NCBI RefSeq assembly: GCF_901521055.1
Contig: NZ_CABEGA010000018.1
Span: forward strand, 62,001 to 126,000
Source of the DNA: Cellulomonas hominis
Lineage (GTDB): Bacteria > Actinomycetota > Actinomycetes > Actinomycetales > Cellulomonadaceae
DNA: 64,000 nucleotides
Direction: 5' to 3'
Shown here: positions 10,296 through 20,665 of the stretch, in pieces
Numbering within the stretch: position 1 is the first letter of the stretch
Layout of the letters: each line of letters begins with the position of its first letter
Program-made: the position numbers and the translations under genes
The notes under the pieces: model-generated
Seen by the model: only the letters and a program-made list of their open reading frames with translations
Databases searched by the model: none
Told to the model about the DNA's origin: nothing

Positions 10296-11180
10296 GTGAT
10301 GATCCCCGCCGCCATCCCGAGCCCGTCGCAGGCCGTCTGGCACCTCGGTCCGCTGCCGCTGCGCGCCTACGCCCTGGCGATCCTCGCCGGGATCGTCGTC
10401 GCGGTGCTGATGACCCAGCGCCGGTGGAAGGAGCGCGGCGGCGACCCGGACCAGGTCCTGGAGATCGCGTTCTGGGCGGTGCCGTTCGGCATCGTCGGCG
10501 GCCGGCTGTACCACGTGATCTCCTCGCCGGACGCGTACTTCGGCGCGGGCGGCGACCCGCTCAAGGCGTTCGCGATCTGGGAGGGCGGGCTCGGCATCTG
10601 GGGCGCGGTGGCGCTCGGGGCGGTCGGTGCGTACATCGGCTGCCGCCGCCAGCGGGTGCGGTTCGCCGTGTTCGCGGACGCCCTCGCACCCGGGCTGCTG
10701 GTCGCGCAGGCGATCGGCCGGCTCGGCAACTGGTTCAACCAGGAGCTGTTCGGCGGTCCGACCACCCTGCCGTGGGGCCTGCGGATCGACGACGCGCACC
10801 TGCCCGCCGGCTACGAGTCCGGCACCCTGTTCCACCCGACGTTCCTGTACGAGCTGCTGTGGAACCTGGCCGGCGCGGCGCTGCTCATCTGGCTGGACCG
10901 CCGGTTCCGCCTGGGCCACGGCCGGGTGTTCTGGCTGTACGTCGTCGTGTACACGACCGGCCGGCTGTGGATCGAGCTGCTGCGCATCGACCCCGCGGAG
11001 ATGATCGGCCCGTTCCGGCTCAACGTCTGGACGTCGATCATCGTGGGCCTCGGGGCGCTGGTAGCGTTCGTGGTCGTCGGACGTCGTCATCCTGGACGCG
11101 AGACCACGCCTCTCCTGGACACTGCGGACGAAGCTGCAGCCCAGGACGACGAGGTGGAGGAGCACGGCACCGCCCGCTGA
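10296..11180 (+). CDS. lgt: prolipoprotein diacylglyceryl transferase
   Basis: Lgt moves diacylglycerol from phosphatidylglycerol to the lipobox cysteine of prolipoproteins at the outer face of the cell membrane. The 294-residue protein has about seven membrane helices and the Lgt signature [13 protein letters not shown] (about residues 142-154). Other family segments include [19 protein letters not shown] and [12 protein letters not shown]. The C-terminal tail is acidic and polar. Position downstream of trpA is conserved in many actinobacteria. A second codon ATG follows the GTG immediately and could be used instead. Confidence 0.95.
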   Translation: MMIPAAIPSPSQAVWHLGPLPLRAYALAILAGIVVAVLMTQRRWKERGGDPDQVLEIAFWAVPFGIVGGRLYHVISSPDAYFGAGGDPLKAFAIWEGGLGIWGAVALGAVGAYIGCRRQRVRFAVFADALAPGLLVAQAIGRLGNWFNQELFGGPTTLPWGLRIDDAHLPAGYESGTLFHPTFLYELLWNLAGAALLIWLDRRFRLGHGRVFWLYVVVYTTGRLWIELLRIDPAEMIGPFRLNVWTSIIVGLGALVAFVVVGRRHPGRETTPLLDTADEAAAQDDEVEEHGTAR

Positions 11181-11244
11181 CCGCGGGGACGCACGTGTGA
11201 CCCACCTCACTTCCCGCGATGTGAGTGCCTGTGTTTCCGGCAGG

Positions 11245-11250
11245 TATCGT
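11245..11250 (+). promoter_or_regulatory. possible -10 element for gltBD
   Basis: TATCGT lies in the 160-base gap between lgt and gltB, about 90 bases before the chosen gltB start. It is the most AT-rich hexamer in that gap. The -35 region is not clear. Confidence 0.3.
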
Positions 11251-11340
11251 CGCCACACCTCCAAGCCCGGGCCGACGACGTCCCAGCCTCCCCCCATTGC
11301 TCTACCTGGCCCCGCTCGCGGGTCCGTGAGGACGGTGCTG

Positions 11341-14300
11341 ATGCCCGCGTCGCCCCTGCGTCTCGGTGCTCTTCCCGCCGTGCAGCAGCAGCCTGGTCTG
11401 TACGACCCGGCGGCTGAGCACGACGCGTGCGGTTTCGCGTTCGTCGCGACCCTGCGCGGCACGCCCGGCCGCGACATCGTGGACGCCGGCCTGACCGCCC
11501 TGCTCAACCTCGACCACCGCGGCGCGGTCGGCGCGGAGGAGAACAGCGGCGACGGCGCCGGCATCCTCACCCAGATCCCCGACGCGTTCCTGCGGGACGT
11601 CGTCGACGCCGAGCTGCCCCCGGTCGGCCACTACGCCATCGGCATGGCGTTCCTGCCTGCGGACGACGAGGAGCGCGCGGTCGCCGTGCGCGCCGTCGAG
11701 GCGGTCGCGGCGGAGGAGAAGCTCGACGTGCTCGCCTGGCGCGACGTGGCGGTCACGGCGGACCTGGTCGGCCCCACGGCCCGCTCGTCCATGCCGGTGT
11801 TCCGGCAGCTCGTGGTGGCGGACCCGTCCCGGGAGCTCGCCGGCATCGACCTGGACCGCCGCGCCTTCCGGCTGCGCAAGCGGGCCGAGCGGGAGCTGGG
11901 CGTCTACTTCGCGTCGCTGTCCGCCCGCACGCTCAGCTACAAGGGCATGCTCACCCCGGGGCAGCTGGAGCCGTTCTTCGCGGACCTCTCGGACCCGCGG
12001 TACGCGTCCGAGCTGGCGCTCGTCCACTCCCGGTTCTCGACCAACACGTTCCCGTCGTGGCCGCTGGCCCAGCCCTTCCGGCTGATCGCCCACAACGGCG
12101 AGATCAACACCGTCCGCGGCAACCGCAACTGGGTGGCCGCCCGCGAGGGCACGCTGCAGAGCGACCTGCTGGGCGACCTGGCCCCCCTGCTGCCGGTGTG
12201 CACGCCGGGCGGGTCGGACTCCGGCTCGTTCGACGAGGTGCTGGAGCTGCTGCACCTGGGCGGTCGCAGCCTGCCGCACGCGATCATGATGATGATCCCG
12301 GAGGCCTGGGAGAACCACGCGCAGATGGACCCCGCGCGGCGGGCGTTCTACGAGTACCACGCGAGCCTCATGGAGCCGTGGGACGGCCCGGCCGCGATGA
12401 CGTTCACCGACGGCACGCTCATCGGCTCGGTGCAGGACCGCAACGGCCTGCGCCCCGGCCGGTTCTGGGTGACCGAGGACGGCCTGGTCGTCATGGCGTC
12501 CGAGGCCGGCGTGCTCGACCTCGACCCCGCGACGGTCGTCCGCAAGGGCCGCCTGGAGCCCGGCAAGATGTTCCTCGTCGACACCGGCCAGGGCCGGATC
12601 ATCGAGGACGACGAGATCAAGTCCCAGCTCGCCGCCCAGCGCCCGTACGCGGACTGGGTGCGGGAGAACTCGGTCTACCTGGAGCAGCTGCCCGAGCGCG
12701 AGCACATCGCGCACTCCGCCGCCTCGGTGCGGCGCCGGCAGCGCACCTTCGGGTACACCGAGGAGGAGCTGAAGATCCTCCTGACCCCGATGGGCGCCTC
12801 GGGTGCGGAGCCGCTCGGCGCCATGGGGTCCGACACCCCCGTCGCCGTGCTCTCCCAGCGGCCGCGGATGCTGTTCGACTACTTCACGCAGATGTTCGCC
12901 CAGGTGACGAACCCGCCCCTGGACGCGATCCGCGAGGAGCTGGTCACGTCCATCGGCGGCGCGATCGGCCCGGAGCCGAACCTGCTCGAGGACACGCCGC
13001 TGCACGCGCGCAAGCTCGTGCTGCCGTTCCCCGTGCTCGACAACGACGGCCTGGCCAAGATCGTCAAGATCGACAAGGACCCCGCCATGGCGGGCGTGTT
13101 CCGTGCGGCGATCATCCGCGGCCTGTACAAGGTCGACGGCGGCGGCGAGGCGCTCGAGCAGCGGCTCGACGAGATCTTCGCCGAGGTCGACCAGGCCATC
13201 GCGGACGGCGTGAGCTTCCTCGTGCTGTCCGACCGCGACTCCGACGCCGACCGCGCGCCGATCCCGTCCCTGCTCCTGCTGTCCGCCGTGCACCACCACC
13301 TGCTGCGCCGGCACACCCGCACCCAGGTGTCGCTGGTCGTCGAGGCCGGTGACGTGCGCGAGGTGCACCACGTCGCGCTGCTCATCGGCTACGGCGCCGC
13401 CGCGGTGAACCCGTACCTGGCGATGGAGTCCGTCGAGGACCTCGCCGCCGCCGGCTACCTGCAGGGCGTCACGCCGGAGCAGGCCGTCAAGAACCTCATC
13501 AAGGCGCTCGGCAAGGGCGTCCTGAAGGTCATGTCGAAGATGGGCATCTCGACCATCGCGTCGTACCGCGGCGCTCAGGTGTTCGAGGCCATCGGCTTGT
13601 CGAACGCGCTCGTGGACCGGTACTTCACCGGCACCACCAGCCGGCTCGGCGGCATCGGCCTGGACGTCATCGCCGCGGAGGTCGCGGCCCGGCACGCCGA
13701 CGCGTACCCCCCGAACGGCAACCGGCTGGCGCACCGCCGCCTGGCCACCGGCGGCGAGTACCAGTGGCGCCGCGACGGCGAGGACCACCTGTTCGACCCG
13801 GAGACGGTGTTCCGGCTGCAGCACTCCACCCGCACGCGGCAGATGGACGTGTTCCGGTCGTACACGACGCGGGTCAACGAGCAGTCGCAGCGGCTGATGA
13901 CGCTGCGCGGCCTGCTGGACTTCAAGAAGGGCGAGCGCCCGCCGGTCCCGATCGACGAGGTCGAGCCGGTCAGCGAGATCGTCAAGCGGTTCAGCACCGG
14001 CGCCATGTCGTACGGCTCGATCTCCGCGGAGGCGCACGAGACCCTCGCGATCGCCATGAACCGGCTCGGCGCCAAGTCGAACACCGGCGAGGGCGGCGAG
14101 GACCCGGAGCGCCTGCACGACCCCGAGCGCCGCTCGGCGATCAAGCAGATCGCCTCCGGCCGGTTCGGCGTGACCTCCGAGTACCTGACGTTCGCGGACG
14201 ACATCCAGATCAAGCTCGCCCAGGGCGCCAAGCCCGGCGAGGGCGGTCAGCTGCCCGGCCCGAAGGTCTACCCGTGGGTCGCGAAGACCCGGCACTCCAC

Positions 14301-15915
14301 GCCGGGCGTGGGCCTCATCTCGCCGCCGCCGCACCACGACATCTACTCGATCGAGGACCTGGCGCAGCTCATCCACGACGCCAAGAACGCGAACCCGCGG
14401 GCGCGGATCCACACCAAGCTCGTCAGCGAGTTCGGGGTCGGCACCGTCGCGGCGGGCGTGGCGAAGGCCCACTCCGACGTCGTGCTCATCTCCGGGCACG
14501 ACGGCGGCACGGGCGCGTCGCCGCTCACCAGCCTCAAGCACGCGGGCACGCCGTGGGAGATCGGCCTGGCCGAGACCCAGCAGACGCTCGTGCTCAACGA
14601 CCTGCGCGACCGCGTGGTGGTCCAGGTCGACGGCCAGCTCAAGACCGGCCGCGACGTGCTGATCGGCGCGCTGCTCGGTGCCGAGGAGTTCGGCTTCGCG
14701 ACCGCCCCGCTCGTGGTGTCGGGCTGCATCATGATGCGCGTCTGCCACCTGGACACCTGCCCGGTCGGCGTCGCGACGCAGAACCCCGACCTGCGGTCCC
14801 GGTTCACCGGGAGGCCGGAGTTCGTCGTCACGTTCTTCGAGTTCATCGCGCAGGAGGTCCGCGAGCTGCTCGCCGAGCTCGGCTTCCGCAGCATCGTGGA
14901 GGCCGTGGGGCACGTCGAGCTGCTCGACACCCGCAAGGCGGTCGACCACTGGAAGGCGCAGGGTCTCGACCTCGCCCCCGTGCTGGCGGTCCCGGAGCCG
15001 GTGCCCGGCTCGGCGCTGCACCACGTGAAGAACCAGGACCACGGGCTCGACCGCGCCCTGGACAACCAGTTCATCGCGATGGCGGCCGACGCGCTCGAGG
15101 ACGCCCGCCCCGTGCGGATCGAGCTGCCGGTGCGCAACGTCAACCGCACCGTCGGCACGATGCTCGGCCACGAGGTCACCCGCCGGTACGGCGGCCAGGG
15201 CCTGCCCGACGACACGATCGAGGTCGTGCTCACGGGCTCGGCCGGGCAGTCGTTCGGTGCGTTCGTGCCCCGCGGCGTGACGCTGCGGCTCGAGGGCGAC
15301 GCGAACGACTACGTCGGCAAGGGCCTGTCGGGCGGCCGGATCGTCGTCCGCCCCGACCGCAACGCCGTGCTGAGCGGCGAGCACAACGTCATCGCCGGCA
15401 ACGTCCTGGGCTACGGGGCGACGTCGGGGGAGATGTTCCTGCGCGGCGTCGTCGGCGAGCGGTTCGGCGTCCGGAACTCCGGCGCGACGCTGGTCGTGGA
15501 GGGCGTGGGCGACCACGGCTGCGAGTACATGACCGGCGGCACCGTGCTCGTGCTCGGCCGCACCGGCCGGAACTTCGCGGCGGGCATGTCGGGCGGCACG
15601 GCGTACGTGCTCGACCTGAAGCCCGAGCGCGTGAACGTCCAGGCGGTCGCCGCCGGCGAGATCGGGCTCGACCCGCTCGACGACGAGGACGCGGCCCTCG
15701 TGCTGGACCTGCTGCGGCGGCACGCCGACGAGACGGGCTCGCGGGTCGCCGCCGAGCTGCTCGCCGACCCCGCCGCCACCCGCGCCCGGTTCACCCGGGT
15801 GCGGCCGACCGAGTACTCGCGCGTCCGCGCGGCGCTGGCGAAGGCCGAGGCGGACGGGCTCGACCCGAGCACGCCCGGCGTCTGGGAGGGCATCTTGGAG
15901 GTGGCTCGTGGCTGA
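11341..15915 (+). CDS. gltB: glutamate synthase large subunit
   Basis: GltB takes the amide of glutamine and transfers ammonia to 2-oxoglutarate, giving glutamate; electrons come from GltD. The 1524-residue protein begins with a class II glutamine amidotransferase domain whose nucleophile Cys30 (ACGF) is exposed after processing. It continues with the central domain and the FMN-binding synthase domain ([23 protein letters not shown]). The 3Fe-4S ligands C1129, C1135 and C1140 (CxxxxxCxxxxC) come next, and a C-terminal Gly-rich beta-helix closes the protein. I chose ATG 11341; the frame stays open to 11197 but the extra residues lack family similarity. The propeptide would be about 29 residues. 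Confidence 0.97.
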   Translation: MPASPLRLGALPAVQQQPGLYDPAAEHDACGFAFVATLRGTPGRDIVDAGLTALLNLDHRGAVGAEENSGDGAGILTQIPDAFLRDVVDAELPPVGHYAIGMAFLPADDEERAVAVRAVEAVAAEEKLDVLAWRDVAVTADLVGPTARSSMPVFRQLVVADPSRELAGIDLDRRAFRLRKRAERELGVYFASLSARTLSYKGMLTPGQLEPFFADLSDPRYASELALVHSRFSTNTFPSWPLAQPFRLIAHNGEINTVRGNRNWVAAREGTLQSDLLGDLAPLLPVCTPGGSDSGSFDEVLELLHLGGRSLPHAIMMMIPEAWENHAQMDPARRAFYEYHASLMEPWDGPAAMTFTDGTLIGSVQDRNGLRPGRFWVTEDGLVVMASEAGVLDLDPATVVRKGRLEPGKMFLVDTGQGRIIEDDEIKSQLAAQRPYADWVRENSVYLEQLPEREHIAHSAASVRRRQRTFGYTEEELKILLTPMGASGAEPLGAMGSDTPVAVLSQRPRMLFDYFTQMFAQVTNPPLDAIREELVTSIGGAIGPEPNLLEDTPLHARKLVLPFPVLDNDGLAKIVKIDKDPAMAGVFRAAIIRGLYKVDGGGEALEQRLDEIFAEVDQAIADGVSFLVLSDRDSDADRAPIPSLLLLSAVHHHLLRRHTRTQVSLVVEAGDVREVHHVALLIGYGAAAVNPYLAMESVEDLAAAGYLQGVTPEQAVKNLIKALGKGVLKVMSKMGISTIASYRGAQVFEAIGLSNALVDRYFTGTTSRLGGIGLDVIAAEVAARHADAYPPNGNRLAHRRLATGGEYQWRRDGEDHLFDPETVFRLQHSTRTRQMDVFRSYTTRVNEQSQRLMTLRGLLDFKKGERPPVPIDEVEPVSEIVKRFSTGAMSYGSISAEAHETLAIAMNRLGAKSNTGEGGEDPERLHDPERRSAIKQIASGRFGVTSEYLTFADDIQIKLAQGAKPGEGGQLPGPKVYPWVAKTRHSTPGVGLISPPPHHDIYSIEDLAQLIHDAKNANPRARIHTKLVSEFGVGTVAAGVAKAHSDVVLISGHDGGTGASPLTSLKHAGTPWEIGLAETQQTLVLNDLRDRVVVQVDGQLKTGRDVLIGALLGAEEFGFATAPLVVSGCIMMRVCHLDTCPVGVATQNPDLRSRFTGRPEFVVTFFEFIAQEVRELLAELGFRSIVEAVGHVELLDTRKAVDHWKAQGLDLAPVLAVPEPVPGSALHHVKNQDHGLDRALDNQFIAMAADALEDARPVRIELPVRNVNRTVGTMLGHEVTRRYGGQGLPDDTIEVVLTGSAGQSFGAFVPRGVTLRLEGDANDYVGKGLSGGRIVVRPDRNAVLSGEHNVIAGNVLGYGATSGEMFLRGVVGERFGVRNSGATLVVEGVGDHGCEYMTGGTVLVLGRTGRNFAAGMSGGTAYVLDLKPERVNVQAVAAGEIGLDPLDDEDAALVLDLLRRHADETGSRVAAELLADPAATRARFTRVRPTEYSRVRAALAKAEADGLDPSTPGVWEGILEVARG

Positions 15916-17389
15916 CCCCCGCGGCTTCATGAAGGTGCGGGAGCGCGAGCTGCCCGCGAACCGGCCGGTGCCCCTGCGGCTCATGGACTGGCGCGAGGTG
16001 CACGAGCACCGCTCCGCGCAGGAGGACCCGGAGGCCGGTGCGCTCCTGCACCGTCAGGCCGGGCGCTGCATGGACTGCGGCGTGCCGTTCTGCCACAACG
16101 GGTGCCCGCTGGGGAACCTCATCCCCGAGTGGAACGACCTGGTGTGGCGCGGGCAGTGGGGCGACGCCATCGAGCGCCTGCACGCCACGAACAACTTCCC
16201 GGAGTTCACGGGGCGGATCTGCCCCGCGCCGTGCGAGTCCGCGTGCGTGCTGGGGATCAACCAGCCGCCGGTGACGATCAAGCACGTCGAGGTCTCGATC
16301 ATCGACGAGGCGTTCGACCGCGGCCTGGTGCACCCGCAGGTGCCGCAGCGGCTGTCCGGCCACACGGTCGCCGTGGTCGGCTCGGGCCCCGCGGGGCTCG
16401 CGGCCGCCCAGCAGCTGACGCGCGCCGGGCACACCGTCGCCGTGTACGAGCGGGACGACGAGATCGGCGGCCTGCTGCGCTACGGCGTGCCGGACTTCAA
16501 GCTCGAGAAGCGGCACATCGACCGCCGCCTCGACCAGATGCGCGCCGAGGGCACCCGGTTCCGGCCGAACGTCGAGATCGGCAAGGACATCACCTGGGAC
16601 CAGCTGCGGTCCCGGTACGACGCCGTCGTGGTCGCAACCGGCTCCACCGTGCCGCGGGACCTGCCGCTGCCCGGGCGCGAGCTCGCGGGCATCCACCCGG
16701 CGATGGACTACCTGCACCAGTCGAACGCGCTGGTCGCGGGCAAGGTCGTCGCGGACCCGATCGACGCGGCCGGCAAGCACGTCGTGGTCATCGGCGGCGG
16801 CGACACCGGCTCGGACTGCGTGGGCACGGCCCTGCGGCAGGGCGCGGCGTCCATCACCACCCTCGCCATCGGCAAGCAGCCGCCGCTGGAGCGCCCCGAG
16901 CACCAGCCGTGGCCGACCGACCCGGTGCTGTTCGAGGTGTCGTCCTCGCACGAGGAGGGCGGCGAGCGCGCGTTCCTGGCGTCGACCGTGGCCTTCGTCG
17001 GCGACGAGAACGGCGACGTGCGGCACCTGCGCCTCGCGACCACCGAGTACCAGGCCGACGGCCGGCGCGTCCCGGCCCCGGGCACGGAGCGCGACATCCC
17101 GGCGGACCTCGTCCTGATCGCGATGGGCTTCACCGGACCGGAGACCGAGGACCTCGTCGCGCAGGCCGGCGTCGACCTGACCTCGCGCGGCACCGTGCGG
17201 CGCACGGACGACTTCGCGACCTCGGTGCCCGGCGTGTTCGTGGCCGGCGACGCCGGCCGCGGGCAGTCGCTCATCGTGTGGGCGATCGCCGAGGGCCGGG
17301 CCGCCGCCGCCGCGGTGGACACCTACCTGGGCGGCAGCACCGAGCTGCCGGCACCCGTCACCGCCGGTACCGTCGCGCTGCGCGCCTGA
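15908..17389 (+). CDS. gltD: glutamate synthase small subunit
   Basis: GltD supplies electrons from NADPH to GltB through FAD and 4Fe-4S clusters. The 493-residue protein has two N-terminal cysteine groups ([17 protein letters not shown] and [12 protein letters not shown]), the FAD motif [13 protein letters not shown], the nucleotide motif [13 protein letters not shown] and the late FAD segment [11 protein letters not shown]. Its start GTG lies within the last codons of gltB (8-base overlap), so the two subunits are coupled. No other amidotransferase gene is nearby. Confidence 0.97.
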   Translation: MADPRGFMKVRERELPANRPVPLRLMDWREVHEHRSAQEDPEAGALLHRQAGRCMDCGVPFCHNGCPLGNLIPEWNDLVWRGQWGDAIERLHATNNFPEFTGRICPAPCESACVLGINQPPVTIKHVEVSIIDEAFDRGLVHPQVPQRLSGHTVAVVGSGPAGLAAAQQLTRAGHTVAVYERDDEIGGLLRYGVPDFKLEKRHIDRRLDQMRAEGTRFRPNVEIGKDITWDQLRSRYDAVVVATGSTVPRDLPLPGRELAGIHPAMDYLHQSNALVAGKVVADPIDAAGKHVVVIGGGDTGSDCVGTALRQGAASITTLAIGKQPPLERPEHQPWPTDPVLFEVSSSHEEGGERAFLASTVAFVGDENGDVRHLRLATTEYQADGRRVPAPGTERDIPADLVLIAMGFTGPETEDLVAQAGVDLTSRGTVRRTDDFATSVPGVFVAGDAGRGQSLIVWAIAEGRAAAAAVDTYLGGSTELPAPVTAGTVALRA

Positions 17390-17395
17390 CGCCGT

Positions 17396-17448
17396 CGTCC
17401 GCCCGTCGTCCGCCGGCCCGCACGGGTCGCCGGGGCGACGGGCGGACG
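17396..17448 (+). terminator. hairpin after gltD
   Basis: CGTCCGCCCGTCG (17396-17408) pairs perfectly with CGACGGGCGGACG (17436-17448) around a 27-base GC-rich loop. There is no T-run, as is usual in such genomes. The gltD-pyk gap (17390-17719, 330 bases) holds this hairpin near its start and two -10-like hexamers at 17565 and 17707 near its end. I see nothing else in it. Confidence 0.6.
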
Positions 17449-17706
17449 AACGTCACGCGAACTCTGGGACCTACGTCCGTCCCCGCGCGCCGGGGACGGC
17501 GCGGCACGGGCGCCGTCACCCCCGGTGCACGCCGTGGCGGCCGGGCGCGGGCCCGTGGCGGCCGTAGACTCCTGGGTGTCCGGCAGCACCTCGGTTCCCG
17601 CTCCACGAGCACGGTGGCGAGGCGGCCGTCGACCATCAACCGCGCACGTCCCGGCAGGCCACCGTCGACCAGGACGTTCGGTCCGAACCGTCTGTCACGA
17701 AAGGCC

Positions 17707-17712
17707 TAGGCT
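17707..17712 (+). promoter_or_regulatory. -10 element of probable leaderless pyk transcript
   Basis: TAGGCT ends 7 bases before the ATG of pyk; the gap is TTTCCCCC with no ribosome binding site. This supports a leaderless mRNA and the chosen start. Confidence 0.55.
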
Positions 17713-17719
17713 TTCCCCC

Positions 17720-19150
17720 ATGCGTAGAGCGAAGATCGTCTGCACCATCGGCCCCGCCACGGAGTCCGCCGAGCAGATCCAGGCCCTTGTCGACGCCGGG
17801 ATGGACGTCGCCCGTCTGAACCGCAGCCACGGCGAGACCGAGGTGCACAAGCGCGTGTACGACAACGTGCGCGCCGCCGCCAAGGCCTCCGGCCGCTCGG
17901 TCGCCGTGCTGGTGGACCTCCAGGGCCCGAAGATCCGCCTGGGCCGGTTCGTCGAGGGCAAGCACGTCCTCGCCGAGGGTGACACCTTCACGATCACCAC
18001 CGAGGACGTCCCGGGCACCAAGGAGCTCGTCTCCACCACGCACAAGGGCCTCGCGGACGACGCCCGCGTCGGGGACCCGCTGCTCATCGACGACGGCCGC
18101 GTGCTCGTGCGCGTCACCGCCGTCGAGGGCCCGCGCGTGGTCACCCGCGTCGAGGTCGGCGGCCCGGTCTCGAACAACAAGGGCATCAACCTGCCCGGCG
18201 TCGCCGTGTCCGTCCCCGCGATGAGCGACAAGGACGAGGAGGACCTGCGCTGGGCGCTGCGCACCGGCGCGGACATCATCGCGCTGTCCTTCGTCCGCAA
18301 CGCCGCCGACTACGACGACGTGCGCCGGATCATGGAGGAGGAGGGCCGGGTCGTCCCGGTCATCGCCAAGATCGAGAAGCCGCAGGCCGTCGAGAACCTG
18401 GCCGAGATCGTCGACGCGTTCGACGGCATCATGGTCGCCCGCGGCGACCTCGGCGTCGAGCTCCCGCTGGAGCAGGTGCCGCTCGTCCAGAAGCGCGCGG
18501 TCGAGCTGGCCCGCCGCAACGCGAAGCCCGTCATCGTCGCCACCCAGGTGCTCGAGTCGATGACGAACAACCCGCGCCCGACGCGCGCCGAGACGTCCGA
18601 CTGCGCCAACGCGGTGCTCGACGGCGCCGACGCGGTCATGCTGTCCGGCGAGACCAGCGTGGGCGAGTACCCGATCGAGACGGTCCGCACCATGGCCCGG
18701 ATCATCGAGGCGACCGAGGAGCTCGGCCGGGAGCGCATCGCCCCCCTCGGCTCCACGCCGCACACCCGCGGTGGCGCCATCACCCGCGCGGCCGCCGAGA
18801 TCGGCGAGACGCTCGGCGTGAAGTACCTCGTGACGTTCACGCAGTCCGGTGACTCCGCGCGCCGGATGTCCCGCCTGCGCTCGGCCATCCCGCTGCTGGC
18901 GTTCACGCCGACCGCGTCGGTCCGCAACACCCTGTCGCTGAGCTGGGGCACGCAGACGTACGAGGTGCCGCAGGTCGAGCACACCGACGCGATGGTCCAG
19001 CAGGTGGAGCACACGCTCCGCGCGCAGGGCCTCGCCGAGGTCGGCGACTACGTCGTCGTCGTGGCCGGTACGCCGGTCGGCGTCGTCGGCTCGACGAACT
19101 CGATCATCGTGCACAAGATCGGCGACGACGCGGCCGGCCGCGTCGCCTGA
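17720..19150 (+). CDS. pyk: pyruvate kinase
   Basis: Pyruvate kinase makes ATP and pyruvate from phosphoenolpyruvate, the last step of glycolysis. The 476-residue protein starts MRRAKIVCTIGPATES as expected for the family. It shows the substrate and metal segments NRSHG, DLQGPKIR, IAKIEKPQAVENL (catalytic Lys) and ARGDLGVE, then ATQVLESMTNNPRPTRAE. The C-terminal regulatory domain is present, but there is no extra PEP-utiliser domain. The conserved residue 35 position reads LNRSHG where most enzymes have LNFSHG. An upstream in-frame GTG with its own -10-like box is discussed in the findings. Confidence 0.96.
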   Translation: MRRAKIVCTIGPATESAEQIQALVDAGMDVARLNRSHGETEVHKRVYDNVRAAAKASGRSVAVLVDLQGPKIRLGRFVEGKHVLAEGDTFTITTEDVPGTKELVSTTHKGLADDARVGDPLLIDDGRVLVRVTAVEGPRVVTRVEVGGPVSNNKGINLPGVAVSVPAMSDKDEEDLRWALRTGADIIALSFVRNAADYDDVRRIMEEEGRVVPVIAKIEKPQAVENLAEIVDAFDGIMVARGDLGVELPLEQVPLVQKRAVELARRNAKPVIVATQVLESMTNNPRPTRAETSDCANAVLDGADAVMLSGETSVGEYPIETVRTMARIIEATEELGRERIAPLGSTPHTRGGAITRAAAEIGETLGVKYLVTFTQSGDSARRMSRLRSAIPLLAFTPTASVRNTLSLSWGTQTYEVPQVEHTDAMVQQVEHTLRAQGLAEVGDYVVVVAGTPVGVVGSTNSIIVHKIGDDAAGRVA

Positions 19151-19169
19151 CGCACCCGCGTCCCGTCGG

Positions 19170-19202
19170 AGGGGCCCCGCAGCCGAGCGCTGCGGGGCCC
19201 CT
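19170..19202 (+). terminator. terminator after pyk
   Basis: AGGGGCCCCGCAG (19170-19182) and CTGCGGGGCCCCT (19190-19202) form a perfect 13-bp stem with a 7-base loop, 19 bases after the pyk stop. No T-tract follows. Confidence 0.8.
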
Positions 19203-19219
19203 CTCGCGTCCGGGGGTGG

Positions 19220-19264
19220 TGGGCTCCGGGCGCGCTGGGCTCCGGGGGCGCGGTGGGCTCCGGG
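19220..19264. repeat. three direct copies of TGGGCTCCGGG
   Basis: The 11-mer occurs at 19220, 19236 and 19254 (spacings 16 and 18 bases) between the pyk terminator and the SRPBCC gene. It looks like a local duplication; no function is apparent. Confidence 0.6.
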
Positions 19265-19311
19265 ACGTTCGGTCCTGGTGCGGCGCCGCGGCGGCTGGTG
19301 GAGTGTCCGGC

Positions 19312-19980
19312 ATGACCCGCACCCGCGCCCTGCGCACCGTCCTCGTCGGGGCGGCCGTCGCCACCGGCTACGCCGTCGCCCGTCACCGCGGCCTGCGCTG
19401 GGGAGCCACCCAGGTCGAGCTGTCCGTCGGCCTCGCCGGTGACGAGCTGCTGCCCGACGCGGACCTGGTCGCCACCCGAGCGATCACCGTCCGCGCCCCC
19501 GCCGAGCGCGTGTGGCCGTGGCTGGTCCAGATCGGGCAGGGCCGCGGCGGCTTCTACAGCTACGACGCGCTGGAGAACCTCGCGGGGCTCGGCATCCGCA
19601 GCGCCGACAGCGTCGAGGACCGGTGGCAGGACCTCGCGGTGGGCGACGAGGTGCGGCTCGGCGGCCCCCTCACGCTCGCCGTCGCCCGGCTGGAGCCGGG
19701 GCGGGCGCTCGTGCTGCACGGGGCGGGGCCGGCGCTGCCGGACGAGGACGCGGCACCCTTCGACTTCGTCTGGTCGTTCGTGCTGCGCCCGGGCGTGCTG
19801 CCGGGGACGTCCCGGCTGGTCATCCGCGAGCGGTACGGGTACACCGAGCCGTGGGCGCGGTGGATGGTCGAGGGCGTGTCCTGGGTCAGCCTGCTGATGA
19901 CGGAGCGGATGCTCCGGGGGGTCCGCGACCGCGCGGAGCGCAGCGACACCGCCACCGGCCTCGCCGCCGGCCCCGCCTGA
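19312..19980 (+). CDS. SRPBCC-fold protein with N-terminal membrane anchor
   Basis: The product has 222 residues. The first 25 (RTVLVGAAVATGYAVARHRG) look like a short membrane anchor or uncleaved signal. The rest begins ITVRAPAERVWPWLVQIGQGRGGFYS, the start of an SRPBCC (START-like) lipid or ligand-binding domain, and ends with an amphipathic helix rich in Arg. Proteins of this kind are common in actinobacteria and mostly uncharacterised. I chose the ATG at 19312 because GGTGGAG lies 9 bases upstream and the longer frame starts in repeats. It appears to be transcribed alone after the pyk terminator. Confidence 0.75.
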   Translation: MTRTRALRTVLVGAAVATGYAVARHRGLRWGATQVELSVGLAGDELLPDADLVATRAITVRAPAERVWPWLVQIGQGRGGFYSYDALENLAGLGIRSADSVEDRWQDLAVGDEVRLGGPLTLAVARLEPGRALVLHGAGPALPDEDAAPFDFVWSFVLRPGVLPGTSRLVIRERYGYTEPWARWMVEGVSWVSLLMTERMLRGVRDRAERSDTATGLAAGPA

Positions 19981-20015
19981 CCGCGTTCACCGTGCGGGGG
20001 TCCGCCCGACGGGCA

Positions 20016-20021
20016 TAACGT
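20016..20021 (+). promoter_or_regulatory. possible -10 element
   Basis: TAACGT in the gap before the DinB-like gene, about 50 bases upstream of its GTG. It is the only AT-rich hexamer in this gap. Confidence 0.3.
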
Positions 20022-20071
20022 CGCTGGTGACGGAGTCGGGTGGCCGCGCGGGCGGCCGGTGAGGAGCGGGT

Positions 20072-20581
20072 GTGGACGGCGTCGCGGTGCTGCAGGACGG
20101 GTACGGCCGGCTCGGGGATCTGGTGCACGGGGTGCTCGACGGGCTGGGGGAGCGGGAGCTGACCGCCCGCCTCGGCCCGGAGGCCAACACGATCGCGTGG
20201 CTCGTGTGGCACCTGTCCCGGGTCGAGGACGCGCAGGTGGCGGAGGTCGCCGGCACGGAGCAGGTGTGGACCGCACAGGGCTTCGTGGACCGGTTCGACC
20301 TGCCGTTCGACGCGGACGCCACGGGCTACGGCCAGAGCGCCGACGAGGTCGCGCAGGTCCGCGCGACGGCGGAGCTGCTCGGCGCGTACGCCGACGCGAC
20401 GCGGGCGGCGACGGACGCGTACCTGGCGCGGCTCGGCGAGGACGACCTCGGCCGGGTCGTGGACGAGCGGTGGGACCCGCCGGTGACCGTCGGCGTGCGG
20501 CTGGTCAGCGTGCTCGGGGACGTGCTGGAGCACGCCGGGCAGGCGGCGTTCATCAAGGGCGTCGTCACGTCGCAGGGCTGA
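20072..20581 (+). CDS. DinB / mycothiol-transferase-like protein (DUF664 type)
   Basis: The 169-residue protein is predicted to form a four-helix DinB bundle. It has the His positions expected for metal binding: WLVWHLSRVED (about residue 48) and DVLEHAGQAAFIKG near the end. The sequence pattern matches the actinobacterial DUF664 / mycothiol-dependent maleylpyruvate isomerase-like group, in which a metal ion activates a thiol such as mycothiol. The substrate is unknown. The GTG start follows GAGGAGCGG. A second, more distant DinB-like gene is at 51372. Confidence 0.8.
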   Translation: MDGVAVLQDGYGRLGDLVHGVLDGLGERELTARLGPEANTIAWLVWHLSRVEDAQVAEVAGTEQVWTAQGFVDRFDLPFDADATGYGQSADEVAQVRATAELLGAYADATRAATDAYLARLGEDDLGRVVDERWDPPVTVGVRLVSVLGDVLEHAGQAAFIKGVVTSQG

Positions 20582-20653
20582 CCTCGCCGCGCTGACCCGA
20601 CCGCGCCGACCTGACCGCGCTGACCTCCCGGCGCCGACCCCCGCGCCACCGGG

Positions 20654-20659
20654 CAGACT
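20654..20659 (+). promoter_or_regulatory. -10 element of probable leaderless transcript
   Basis: CAGACT ends 6 bases before the GTG of the kinase-like gene. The upstream 60 bases (20582-20645) are an imperfect repeat of CTGACC/CCGCG-type units. Confidence 0.45.
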
Positions 20660-20665
20660 GGGCGG

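Noticed and set aside
11302-15984. A 1560-residue open frame on the minus strand across gltB
   Set aside because: It is antisense to a clear gltB with all active-site and iron-sulfur residues. Its translation is low-complexity Arg/Leu/Val/His, typical of the opposite frame of GC-rich genes.
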